Shown here: positions 56,492-64,000 of the stretch, in pieces
Layout: each line of letters opens with the position of its first letter
Numbering within the stretch: position 1 is the stretch's first letter
Assembly (NCBI GenBank): GCA_945861565.1
Contig: CAMAUY010000003.1
Span: 1-64,000, forward strand
Source of the DNA: Akkermansia muciniphila
GTDB taxonomy: Bacteria; Verrucomicrobiota; Verrucomicrobiia; Limisphaerales; UBA9464
Direction of reading: 5' to 3'
DNA length: 64,000 bases
Translations under genes and position numbers: made by a program
Notes under the pieces: generated by a model
The model's database searches: none
What the model saw: only the letters and a program-made list of their open reading frames with translations
What the model was told of the DNA's origin: nothing

Positions 56492-59400
56492 TCACCGGCC
56501 GGGTCGCGCGTTCAGTTCCGGTTCGGTCCAGGGCGTATCCCTCGGTCCCGCGGAGGCCCGGATGGACTGCACCTCGGCGGCCTTCACCGGCGCGGCACTC
56601 GAACCATAGGTTCCCCGAACGAAGGTCAACACATCCGCAATTTGCTCATCGGATAATCCCCCCATTGCCGGCATCGGGACGGCACCCGGGCCACCAAAAT
56701 TCTGGCCGCCCACGGTCAACGGTCCACTCAGACCATGCAGCACGATCTTGATCAGCCGCGACGCGTCGGTACGCACCCACTCGCTGCCGGCCAGCGGCGG
56801 ATAGACGCCGGGCAACCCTTTGCCTTCGGGCTGATGACACGGCAGGCAGGCCATTTCGTAGACCTTCTCCCCCGGGGACGCTTGCCTCGGCGGAGTCCCG
56901 ATGAGTTCCTTCAAGTAGTCCGATTGTGCCGTGCTGCCGAGATGGAGCGACTTTGCCGCGAACGCGGCTGCCCAACGCGGCTGCAACGCGCGGGCACTCT
57001 GGCGCAGGGCGTAATCGAGGAAAGGATCGCGCAAACGATCCATCGCTGCCGCCACCACTTCCACGGATTCCGGTTTCGCCACGTAGCTGGCGGCAACGAC
57101 CGCTTCCAGGCGGACGCGTGGGTGCTCATCCTCCACGCGCTCGCGAAGGAGCTTGAGCGGGTCAGGAAGATGGTCCGCCCACATCCCCGCCACACGTACG
57201 CCGTAAGCCCGCACGCGCGCATCCTTGGCGGCGAGCAGTCGCGCGAGCAGCGCTGGACGTGGAGATTCATGGGCTTCGTAGACACCGGTGACTTCGAGCA
57301 GCAGACGTTCGTCAGCTGACGTTGCCCAGGGAAGCTTCGCCACAAAGGCATCCGCCGCCGGCAACACGTCCGCTGCGGGCGCGTCGAACAGCAATCGCTT
57401 CGCCTGGTAGCGCGTCCAGCGCTCTTCCGAACGGAGCTGTTCAAGCAAGGCAGTTGGGTTCATCCGGGCGAGATTAGGCTGATGGATTGGCCCGCGGCCC
57501 TTGGCAGTGACCCGCCAGATTCGGCCGTGAGTGCGATCGCGCCGCCGATCGGCGTAGCTCGCCTGGTAATGACCGATCACCGGGTTAAACCAGTCCGCGA
57601 GATAAATTGCGCCATCCGGCCCAACGTTCACGTCCACCGGACGGAACGCGTTGTTCGTGGATTTCACCAACCGCGGCAGTTGCGTCGTCTTGAATCCGGA
57701 TCCGGCGTCTTGGAAGCGGTGCAACTCAACGACGGCGCCAAAATATCCGCCGATCAGGGCGCAACCCTGGATGTCGTCCGGCAGCGCACGCGTGCCGATA
57801 ATGTCGAGCGCCGTTGTCTTCGGCGAGGTTTCGAAAAGCGGTCCGACCGAATGATACTGCTCGGGTGTGTTGGCATAGGACGCGCTGGCTTCGATCGGGG
57901 AGCTGCTGCCGCTCGGGCTGGCACCGCGGACCATGCCCGGTACCGTCCAATATCCGTGCGGCCGATCACCGGATTTGTGGAAGACCTGACCGAAGTCATC
58001 GAACGCCACGCCCCAACAGTTCGCGCCCGCCATGCCGCCGCCAAAAAAACCTTCAAGCCGAAGCTCGCGAGGGCGCAGCCTCCACACGGCTGCGCGATCC
58101 AGACGCGCCACGCCCCACGGCGTCTCGACGCGCGACATCGCGTGCAGCCCTTGAGTGAACCACAAGCTGCCGTCCGGCCCGTGGCAGATGCTATTGATGA
58201 GTTGGTGGGTGTCGCCGATGCCGAAGCCGGAGAAGATCACCCGCCGCTCGTCCGCCTTGTCGTCGCCATCCGTGTCGCGCAGATGCAGCAGCTGATCGAA
58301 GTCGCAAACATAGACGCCGCCGGCTCCGGGCTCCACGCCCTGCACCATTGTCAGACCCTCGGCGAACTTCCACGATTTGTCCGCTCGCCCGTCACCATCG
58401 GTGTCTTCGAGCACGAGGATGTAATCCGTCGGCGGCACGCTCGCGAGCGTTTGCGGATACGTCGGCGAACAGGCAACGTAGAGGCGCCCCTTCTCGTCCC
58501 ACGAAAACTGCGTCGGTTTCACCACACCGTCGCGCTCGGACGCGAACAGATTGATCTGGTACCCCTCCGCTGTACTGAACGTGGCCAATTGATCCTCCGG
58601 CGAAAGGCTCTTCATCTCCTCGGGTGAGGTCGGCAACTTCGGCAACCTCAGCGGTTCGGGCTGCCGGCCGCGAACCAACGCGTGAATCCGAGCGTCCGCC
58701 TGTTCCACTAACGGCCGTTGTCGCTCGAATGCATCGCGCAAGGACGGCTCGGTGTCGCCCGCCTTGCCATACTTTTGCTCCATTCGATCCCCGTAAACGA
58801 ACGACCAGTTTGCCGGGCGCCAGCAATCGAACCAAAGCCGGTTTTTCTCCACGATGACCGTGCGTACCGGGTCAAGCGCTGACGATCGATTTGGCTCGGC
58901 ACCGAGACGTTGCGCCACGGCGAGGGCAACTTCGCGCAATCCCTCCGCAGTCAGGTGAATCCCATCCTCGGTCAAACGTCGGCCCGGCGTTCGTTGCGCA
59001 AGGGCGGCGGGAAGGTCCACAAATACCGCACCGCGTTGACGGGCAATCTCGCGCACGGCGTTCGCGTAGGCGGCGATGTCGGGATTGCGCTCCGTGAGGT
59101 CGGGAGCATGCGATGCGCTTGGTTTCTCGAAGGGCATCGGCGCGATTAACACGAGCCGGCGCGTGCGTGTCGCGAATTGATCGAGCAGACGATGATACGC
59201 CACGGTGAATTCCGCCAGCCGCTTCACGCCGTCCAGCGCCTCCATCTGTCCGAACTGCGCTACGATCATCGTCGCGCCCGCCGACTCGATCTGGCCGGCC
59301 CATGAGCCGAAGTTCAACTCGCGCCACTGTTCGTACACCGTGTCGGCTTCCCACGCCATCGAGCGAAAGCGCGGTGCCTGCTCAGCGAACGCGGAAGCCA

Positions 59401-60208
59401 GTTGCGCCTCCAGCTCACCGGACTTCTGTTCGCGCGTGAAATTCTCCTGTCCGATCAGCACCACGGTTTCGTTTGTGCTAAGCTGGAATTTGCCGTCTGG
59501 GAACGGCTCGACAGGCACGCGGGGCTGACCTTCGCCAAAGCGGCGAAGAATCTCCGCCTGGGTCCGACCACCCGGCACCGGAAGCTCCTCGATGCTGATA
59601 TTCCGGAAGGAAATCTCCGCCTTACAGTTCCCGTGAATCTGCAGCGCGATCAAGCCCGCGGCCTCGATGCCTTCCACACGTTCGACCCAGGAGGCGGTGC
59701 GCTGGCCATTGAGCAGAAGCTGGATATCCGCACCACGCGCGATGACCTCGTACTGATTCCAATCGCCGGGCTTCTCGAGTCGCGCGATGAGATTCGTGTC
59801 CGCCATGGCGAGCATCTTGTTCCGGCGGGATTCGTCGTAGAGACACCCGGAGAAGCCGGCACCGATGTCCGCCTGATAGCCGGACATTTCATTGGCTGGA
59901 TTCGTGATCCGCTTGCTGCGGAATTGCACGCCGCCATTCACGAAGCCCTCGGTGCCGACGAGTTGGTATTCGAAGCGCAGGTGGAAATTCGTGTAGGCCC
60001 GGCGTGTGGCGAGAAACTCGTTGCGGGGATTGCCCTTGAGCGAACCGCCGAAAATGGCGCCGTCGTGAATGCGCCAGACGGCGTTCGTCTCGCCCTCCCA
60101 GCCCTCGAACGATTTGCCATCGAACATGGGCACGGGCGCAGCGAGTGTGGCCGAGATCAGAATGAAGGAGATGAGCGAGAAGCGCAGGATCCAGATTTTT
60201 ACGGTCAT
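56492..60208 (-). CDS. Multidomain PVC-type protein: DUF1080, SGNH-like, propeller, HEAT, cytochrome c
   Basis: Giant exported protein of about 1238 residues from ATG 60208 (signal ILRFSLISFILISATLA). Domain order: DUF1080 (3-keto-disaccharide hydrolase-like, about residues 25-210, MFDGKSFEGWEG); an SGNH-hydrolase-like domain about 240-450 with the closing LTEDGIHLT, but with GQEN where the nucleophile GDS should be; a sorbosone-dehydrogenase-like propeller (GYQINLFASERDGVVKPTQF, DTDGDGRADKSWKF); HEAT repeats; and a terminal cytochrome c with CLPCH. The catalytic serine of the SGNH part is missing, so it is likely a binding or structural domain. Confidence 0.88.
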   Translation of the reverse strand: MTVKIWILRFSLISFILISATLAAPVPMFDGKSFEGWEGETNAVWRIHDGAIFGGSLKGNPRNEFLATRRAYTNFHLRFEYQLVGTEGFVNGGVQFRSKRITNPANEMSGYQADIGAGFSGCLYDESRRNKMLAMADTNLIARLEKPGDWNQYEVIARGADIQLLLNGQRTASWVERVEGIEAAGLIALQIHGNCKAEISFRNISIEELPVPGGRTQAEILRRFGEGQPRVPVEPFPDGKFQLSTNETVVLIGQENFTREQKSGELEAQLASAFAEQAPRFRSMAWEADTVYEQWRELNFGSWAGQIESAGATMIVAQFGQMEALDGVKRLAEFTVAYHRLLDQFATRTRRLVLIAPMPFEKPSASHAPDLTERNPDIAAYANAVREIARQRGAVFVDLPAALAQRTPGRRLTEDGIHLTAEGLREVALAVAQRLGAEPNRSSALDPVRTVIVEKNRLWFDCWRPANWSFVYGDRMEQKYGKAGDTEPSLRDAFERQRPLVEQADARIHALVRGRQPEPLRLPKLPTSPEEMKSLSPEDQLATFSTAEGYQINLFASERDGVVKPTQFSWDEKGRLYVACSPTYPQTLASVPPTDYILVLEDTDGDGRADKSWKFAEGLTMVQGVEPGAGGVYVCDFDQLLHLRDTDGDDKADERRVIFSGFGIGDTHQLINSICHGPDGSLWFTQGLHAMSRVETPWGVARLDRAAVWRLRPRELRLEGFFGGGMAGANCWGVAFDDFGQVFHKSGDRPHGYWTVPGMVRGASPSGSSSPIEASASYANTPEQYHSVGPLFETSPKTTALDIIGTRALPDDIQGCALIGGYFGAVVELHRFQDAGSGFKTTQLPRLVKSTNNAFRPVDVNVGPDGAIYLADWFNPVIGHYQASYADRRRDRTHGRIWRVTAKGRGPIHQPNLARMNPTALLEQLRSEERWTRYQAKRLLFDAPAADVLPAADAFVAKLPWATSADERLLLEVTGVYEAHESPRPALLARLLAAKDARVRAYGVRVAGMWADHLPDPLKLLRERVEDEHPRVRLEAVVAASYVAKPESVEVVAAAMDRLRDPFLDYALRQSARALQPRWAAAFAAKSLHLGSTAQSDYLKELIGTPPRQASPGEKVYEMACLPCHQPEGKGLPGVYPPLAGSEWVRTDASRLIKIVLHGLSGPLTVGGQNFGGPGAVPMPAMGGLSDEQIADVLTFVRGTYGSSAAPVKAAEVQSIRASAGPRDTPWTEPELNARPGR

Positions 60209-60452
60209 GGGACGGAACGGTGTTCGGACGCAGCATACCGACCGGTGCGAGCATGTCACGGCTTTCGCGGACCACTCCCGCGGGCACCAGACCGGACCTG
60301 AAGACACGAGTTACCTCCCGAAAACAGGCAGTAGTCCTTAAAATCCGGATCCGATGCCAACTTCGGATGAGGTTTCAGTCGTCGCGCCGACCGCCGAGTC
60401 GCCCGGGACGGGTTTGGATTTCACTCGGATCCCGGTGTTTAAATCGTTCGCG

Positions 60453-61139
60453 TTAGGCCGGCTGCAAGCCGGCGCTCCGGGCCGCTCCGCACGGATTGGA
60501 GATTCGCTCCAGGAGTGCTTCGATCATTGCATCCGCAGTGTCGACGGCCTTAATCCCGGAGTCGTCCACAAGTCCAAATCCACGACCCCAGGCGGGGCCG
60601 TTCACCACCGTGAGATCGGTGCGGCATTCAAGTCGCTGGCGGCGTCCCTGTTCGAGCGCGTCGTCTCGACTGCCATCCACTTCATACTTCCAACCGACGA
60701 GCAAGGCGTTTGGGTACCACTGGCGCAACGAAGCGAGGATCTTCAGAGTGGGTTCGAGTTCGATAAAGTAGCCGCCGTCGCGGGTCGACAGTTTGCCGGC
60801 CTTTGTCAGGGCCAAGTTTCCGGTGGAATCCCGCTTCCAGATGTTTCCAAACCGGAAATCACTGACCGCCGCAGCGTGGAATAGGGCGACCCGCTCCGGC
60901 ATCGCCCGCAATTGCAGACGATTCCGCAGGTCCTCCGTGGTGGTGAACTCCTCGACCGCCACGGTTGCCACCGGCAGTGCGGCGGTCGCGAGTTTGCCAC
61001 GCAATAAGAGGACGTCATGACCTGCGGCAGCCAGGTTATTGGCCAAGCGAGTACCGAGGGAGCCGGTCGAAAAATTCGTCAGGCGGCGGACATCATCCAG
61101 GGGTTCAAATGTGGGACCCGCCGTTATCAGGCAACGCAT
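60453..61139 (-). CDS. coaB: Phosphopantothenate-cysteine ligase (CoaB domain only)
   Basis: Protein of 228 residues matching only the C-terminal (CoaB) half of the usual bifunctional CoaBC: ITAGPTFEPLDDVRRLTNFSTG at the start, ALFHAAAVSDF, and GWKYE with a late TDLTVVNGP. It joins cysteine to 4'-phosphopantothenate in coenzyme A synthesis. The decarboxylase (CoaC) half must be elsewhere. The last codons are inside a gccggct/agccggc hairpin, giving an odd SAGLQPA tail. Confidence 0.85.
   Translation of the reverse strand: MRCLITAGPTFEPLDDVRRLTNFSTGSLGTRLANNLAAAGHDVLLLRGKLATAALPVATVAVEEFTTTEDLRNRLQLRAMPERVALFHAAAVSDFRFGNIWKRDSTGNLALTKAGKLSTRDGGYFIELEPTLKILASLRQWYPNALLVGWKYEVDGSRDDALEQGRRQRLECRTDLTVVNGPAWGRGFGLVDDSGIKAVDTADAMIEALLERISNPCGAARSAGLQPA
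60457..60473. repeat. GCCGGCTgcaAGCCGGC hairpin overlapping coaB end
   Basis: Perfect 7-bp stem with a gca loop, part of a common verrucomicrobial repeat (gccggctgcaagccggcgctcc). It supplies the final codons of the CoaB gene, so the repeat has been absorbed into coding sequence or doubles as a terminator. Confidence 0.65.
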
Positions 61140-61325
61140 GGAGAGAGATTAACGGTGGGCGGAGGATGCGAAACCAGAATCCGGCAGCAATGGGGTCGGT
61201 CAATAGTATTGTGCTTTTTGGAAGCCGGCACGGGAGATTTTGAAATTTTTCCTCATCTTGCAAACCTGACACTTCCGCCCGGGAAACGGTCTCGGTAGGA
61301 TCGCCAGCGCAAAACAGGATTCAAC

Positions 61326-63353
61326 ATGAGACCACTCAAAGCGAAAAAGGCAACCCGAGTGCCGACGAACATCACGTCGTACTCGAAGGAGAACCGCATC
61401 TTCAAACCCTCCCCGGCATTTAGTGCGAAGGCCCGAATCCGTTCGATGGCGGAATACACGCGACTCTGGACGGAATCGGTGAAGTCGCCGGACCGTTTCT
61501 GGGGTCGGATGGCACGGGAGGAGCTTTGCTGGTTCACGCCTTTCAAGAAAGTGCTCCGTTGGAAGGAGCCGCAAGCGACATGGTTTGGCGGTGGCCGCCT
61601 GAATGTATCCACCAACTGCCTGGACCGTTGGTTGGGGACGGCGACCGCGAACAAAGCGGCCCTCATCTGGGAGGGGGAGCCGGCGACGGACGGGAGGCCT
61701 GGGGAAGAGCGCGTGCTGACCTACCAGCAATTGCACCGGGAGGTGTGTCGTTTCGCAAACGTCTTGATCCGCAATGGAATTGGCAAAGGGGACCGAGTTA
61801 TCTTGTACCTCCCGATGGTTCCGGAGGCGGCGATCGCGATGCTGGCGTGCGCAAGGATTGGAGCGATTCACAGCGTGGTGTTTGGTGGTTTCAGTGCGCA
61901 ATCGGTTGCGGATCGTATTCAGGATTGCCAGGCGAAGGCGGTGATCACGGCCGATGGCGGATTTCGTCGCGGGGCCGTGGTTGCCTTGAAGAAGAATGTG
62001 GACGAGGCCCTGACGATCAAGGACGCGGATGGAAAATCGCTGACGCAAACAATTAAGCGGGTCATCGTGCTAAAGCGGACAGCGCAAGAGGTGCACATTG
62101 AAGAAGGGCGCGACGTTTGGTGGCATCGGGAATTGGAGTACGTCGATTCCAATTGTGCGGCGGCGAAAATGGATTCGGAGGCACCGCTCTTCATCTTGTA
62201 CACCAGTGGTTCCACTGGAAAACCCAAGGGGATTCTGCACACCACGGCGGGTTACCTGCTGGGAGTAAAGTTGACCTCGAAGTACGTGTTCGATCTACGG
62301 GAAGAGGATGTCTACTGGTGCACGGCGGATATCGGATGGGTAACCGGGCATAGCTATATCGTTTATGGACCGTTGGCCAATGGCGCCACTGTGTTGATGT
62401 ACGAAGGGGCGCCAAACTGGCCGGAGCCGGATCGGTTCTGGCGAATCATCGAAAAGTACCACGTCTCAATTTTCTATACCGCTCCGACCGCCATTCGGGC
62501 TTTTATGAAATGGGGCGATGCGTGGCCGAAAAAGCACGATTTGTCTTCCCTCCGATTGCTGGGCTCCGTCGGAGAGCCGATCAATCCCGAGGCGTGGATT
62601 TGGTACCACAACGTGATTGGCGCCGGTCGCTGTCCAATCGTCGACACGTGGTGGCAAACCGAGACCGGCTCGATTCTTATTTCGCCGCTGCCTGGCGCGA
62701 CACCATTGAAGCCCGGCACGGCCACCCTGCCCTTCTTTGGCATCGTGCCGGAGGTCGTAGACGACAACGGCAAGGCCGTACCGCGAAACACCGGGGGCAA
62801 ACTGGTTATACGAAAACCCTGGCCCTCCATGTTGCGCGGCATCTGGGGAGATGCAAAACGGTACAAGGAAACCTACTGGACCGAGGTGAAGCACTCTTAT
62901 TTCACGGGAGACGGATGCCGTCAGGATGCGGACGGCTATTTCTGGATTGTGGGGCGGATTGATGATGTCCTCAATGTCGCGGGACACCGGATTGGTACGG
63001 CCGAAATTGAAAGCGCGCTGGCGAGTCATCCCTCTGTCGCCGAGGCAGCGGTGGTGGGGCGACCGGACGAATTGAAGGGTCACGCGCTGGTCTGTTTTGT
63101 CACACTGAAAACGGGGATTAAGGCGTCGCCCGAATTGAAGACGGAACTGCGGAATCATGTGGGCAAGGAAATCGGGCCGGTCGCCAAGCCGGACGATATC
63201 CGGTTTGCGGATGCATTGCCGAAGACACGTTCGGGCAAAATCATGCGACGATTGCTGAAGCAGGTGGCCACGGGCGGCGAGATCAAAGGGGACACCTCGA
63301 CCCTCGAGGACCTGAGTGTATTGGCGAAACTTTCGGCGAACGGGGACGAATAA
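61326..63353 (+). CDS. acs: Acetyl-CoA synthetase
   Basis: Protein of 675 residues making acetyl-CoA from acetate, ATP and CoA by way of acetyl-AMP. Complete ANL motifs: [45 protein letters not shown], and the C-terminal [11 protein letters not shown] with the acetylatable catalytic lysine. An AGGA six bases before the ATG supports the start. The N-terminus is about 20 residues longer than in typical Acs. It stands alone; a strong hairpin follows. Confidence 0.95.
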   Translation: MRPLKAKKATRVPTNITSYSKENRIFKPSPAFSAKARIRSMAEYTRLWTESVKSPDRFWGRMAREELCWFTPFKKVLRWKEPQATWFGGGRLNVSTNCLDRWLGTATANKAALIWEGEPATDGRPGEERVLTYQQLHREVCRFANVLIRNGIGKGDRVILYLPMVPEAAIAMLACARIGAIHSVVFGGFSAQSVADRIQDCQAKAVITADGGFRRGAVVALKKNVDEALTIKDADGKSLTQTIKRVIVLKRTAQEVHIEEGRDVWWHRELEYVDSNCAAAKMDSEAPLFILYTSGSTGKPKGILHTTAGYLLGVKLTSKYVFDLREEDVYWCTADIGWVTGHSYIVYGPLANGATVLMYEGAPNWPEPDRFWRIIEKYHVSIFYTAPTAIRAFMKWGDAWPKKHDLSSLRLLGSVGEPINPEAWIWYHNVIGAGRCPIVDTWWQTETGSILISPLPGATPLKPGTATLPFFGIVPEVVDDNGKAVPRNTGGKLVIRKPWPSMLRGIWGDAKRYKETYWTEVKHSYFTGDGCRQDADGYFWIVGRIDDVLNVAGHRIGTAEIESALASHPSVAEAAVVGRPDELKGHALVCFVTLKTGIKASPELKTELRNHVGKEIGPVAKPDDIRFADALPKTRSGKIMRRLLKQVATGGEIKGDTSTLEDLSVLAKLSANGDE

Positions 63354-63378
63354 TCCGAGCGGCCGGGGCGGAAAGGCT

Positions 63379-63404
63379 GGAGCGCACGGGAATCCGTGCG
63401 CTCC
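63379..63404 (+). terminator. Hairpin after acs
   Basis: Perfect 11-bp stem (ggagcgcacgg / ccgtgcgctcc) with a gaat loop, 25 bases past the acs stop and just before the converging SlyX gene. Probably a bidirectional terminator, although the T tract is short. Confidence 0.7.
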
Positions 63405-63428
63405 GTTCGTCGGATCAGCGCCGGGAAA

Positions 63429-63641
63429 TCAATAATGCGGGGGTTTCGTCGAACTGGCGCGAATTCGATCCAACTCCTGCTGGTCCATTGAATCCCCGAT
63501 CGCCTGCAGTCGCTTCTGCAAGATTTGCAGTGCCCGGCCCTGCTCGACGATAACTTGGTTCAATTCACCGACTAATTTCTCGAGGTGGGCGAGAGATCGC
63601 TCAAGACCCTCCAGACGGTCGCCCAAAGGGCCCCTATTCAC
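63429..63641 (-). CDS. slyX: SlyX-family protein
   Basis: Small coiled-coil protein of 70 residues: GLERSLAHLEKLVGELNQVI followed by the SlyX-like QQELDRIRAS and a short PPHY tail, which is the hallmark of SlyX. Function is not established. It overlaps the upstream gene by 4 bases (ATGA-type), so the two are co-translated. Confidence 0.8.
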   Translation of the reverse strand: MNRGPLGDRLEGLERSLAHLEKLVGELNQVIVEQGRALQILQKRLQAIGDSMDQQELDRIRASSTKPPHY

Positions 63642-63877
63642 AGTTCATCCCCCCGGTCCGCGTAAAACAGTTGGTAGGCTCTGTCATAGTCGGCCGGGCT
63701 AACATCGACACGCATTTGTCGATCCAGGTCATTCGGATCTGAGTTTTCGTCCAAGGCCGTCTCGATGGCGGCGATGCCATGCTTTTCGAGCCACACCACG
63801 AGCAGCTCCGTTTTGATGGCGGGTCCGGCGAAAAATTCTCTCATAGTTTGGGACAGTGTTCGGGTGACAGCGGTCAT
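63638..63877 (-). CDS. Small conserved protein (DUF2007-like)
   Basis: Protein of 79 residues. ATG 63877 has a GGAG twelve bases upstream; ATG 63844 (MREFFAGPAIKTELLVVWLE) is the alternative and fits the usual start of DUF2007-type proteins, which carry a short alpha/beta fold. The C-terminal half is acidic (DPNDLDRQMRVDVSP). No firm family assignment. Confidence 0.6.
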   Translation of the reverse strand: MTAVTRTLSQTMREFFAGPAIKTELLVVWLEKHGIAAIETALDENSDPNDLDRQMRVDVSPADYDRAYQLFYADRGDEL

Positions 63878-63922
63878 TCGAGACGGATCTCCGCCGCTGA
63901 ATGAGTCACCAGCGGAGGGGCC

Positions 63923-64000
63923 TTATTGCGACCACCATTCAAAGCGGAATCCGTTGGCATCGGTTCCGCCGGTGAGCACGGAGATCCCTTGATACCGGGC
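63923..64000 (-). CDS. C-terminal end of a gene running off the right edge
   Basis: Twenty-five codons and a TAA on the minus strand, open to the window edge, ending GISVLTGGTDANGFRFEWWS then a final Gln. The open frame and unusual composition suggest a real C-terminus; the family cannot be told from so little. Confidence 0.45.
   Translation of the reverse strand, partial: ARYQGISVLTGGTDANGFRFEWWSQ

Noticed and set aside
57482..58627. 381-codon plus-strand ORF inside the large CxxCH fusion
   Set aside because: Antisense shadow of propeller and HEAT coding sequence.

Overview
The window looks like chromosome from a verrucomicrobial or related PVC-superphylum bacterium, probably of the Pedosphaera/Limisphaerales kind. 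This is inference from gene content. There are four pairs of a DUF1549/DUF1553 protein (planctomycete-type cytochrome c, PSD family) with a DUF1501 protein. There are also two giant PVC-type CxxCH proteins, a prepilin-like protein of the kind abundant in these genomes, CotH and sulfatase genes, and many palindromic intergenic repeats. No tRNA, rRNA, CRISPR array, prophage, integrase or transposase gene was recognised.

Layout. 0.5-9.3 kb: PSD/DUF1501 pair 1, a PVC-type CxxCH protein, and 2-dehydro-3-deoxygalactonokinase (dgoK). 9.3-12.5 kb: a secreted Ig-like/carboxypeptidase-regulatory-like protein whose conserved C-terminus is cut off by an in-frame TAA, a degenerate second copy of the dgoK 3' end, and a MITE-like palindromic repeat. 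12.45-14.3 kb: leuA preceded by a leucine-rich leader peptide and a textbook antiterminator/terminator pair. 14.4-23.4 kb: gamma-glutamyltransferase, a large secreted protein, a coiled-coil protein, moaA overlapping an alkyltransferase gene, a GYD protein, a SEC-C protein, and a nucleotidyltransferase module with a duplicated 3' end beside it. 23.8-30.9 kb: a minus-strand run of five tightly packed genes (GmhA-like isomerase, PfkB kinase, TIM-barrel epimerase, PSD protein, DUF1501 protein). 31-34.6 kb: pair 3. 34.6-37.2 kb: clpB. 37.7-42.9 kb: a DenD-like dehydrogenase, a short AMP-ligase, a lipoprotein, a small membrane protein, a methyltransferase and a VapBC module. 43.1-49.0 kb: amidohydrolase, PQQ-type propeller, nucleoside hydrolase and sulfatase, all on the minus strand. 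49.2-53.2 kb: pair 4. 53.3-60.2 kb: CotH/EF-hand protein, prepilin-like protein, and a DUF1080-SGNH-propeller-HEAT-cytochrome fusion. 60.4-64 kb: a stand-alone CoaB domain, acetyl-CoA synthetase, SlyX, a small conserved protein and the 3' end of another gene.

How the genes fit together. Much of the window is exported machinery for attacking complex, partly sulfated carbohydrate: PSD/DUF1501 pairs, CxxCH dehydrogenase-like proteins, DUF1080 and sulfatase. It is mixed with cytoplasmic sugar enzymes (kinases, epimerase, isomerase, DgoK, DenD) and ordinary housekeeping genes. The most notable items are the leucine attenuator before leuA, the operon joining sugar-phosphate type enzymes to a PSD/DUF1501 pair, the interrupted Ig-like protein, and two cases where the 3' end of a gene recurs nearby as a degenerate fragment.
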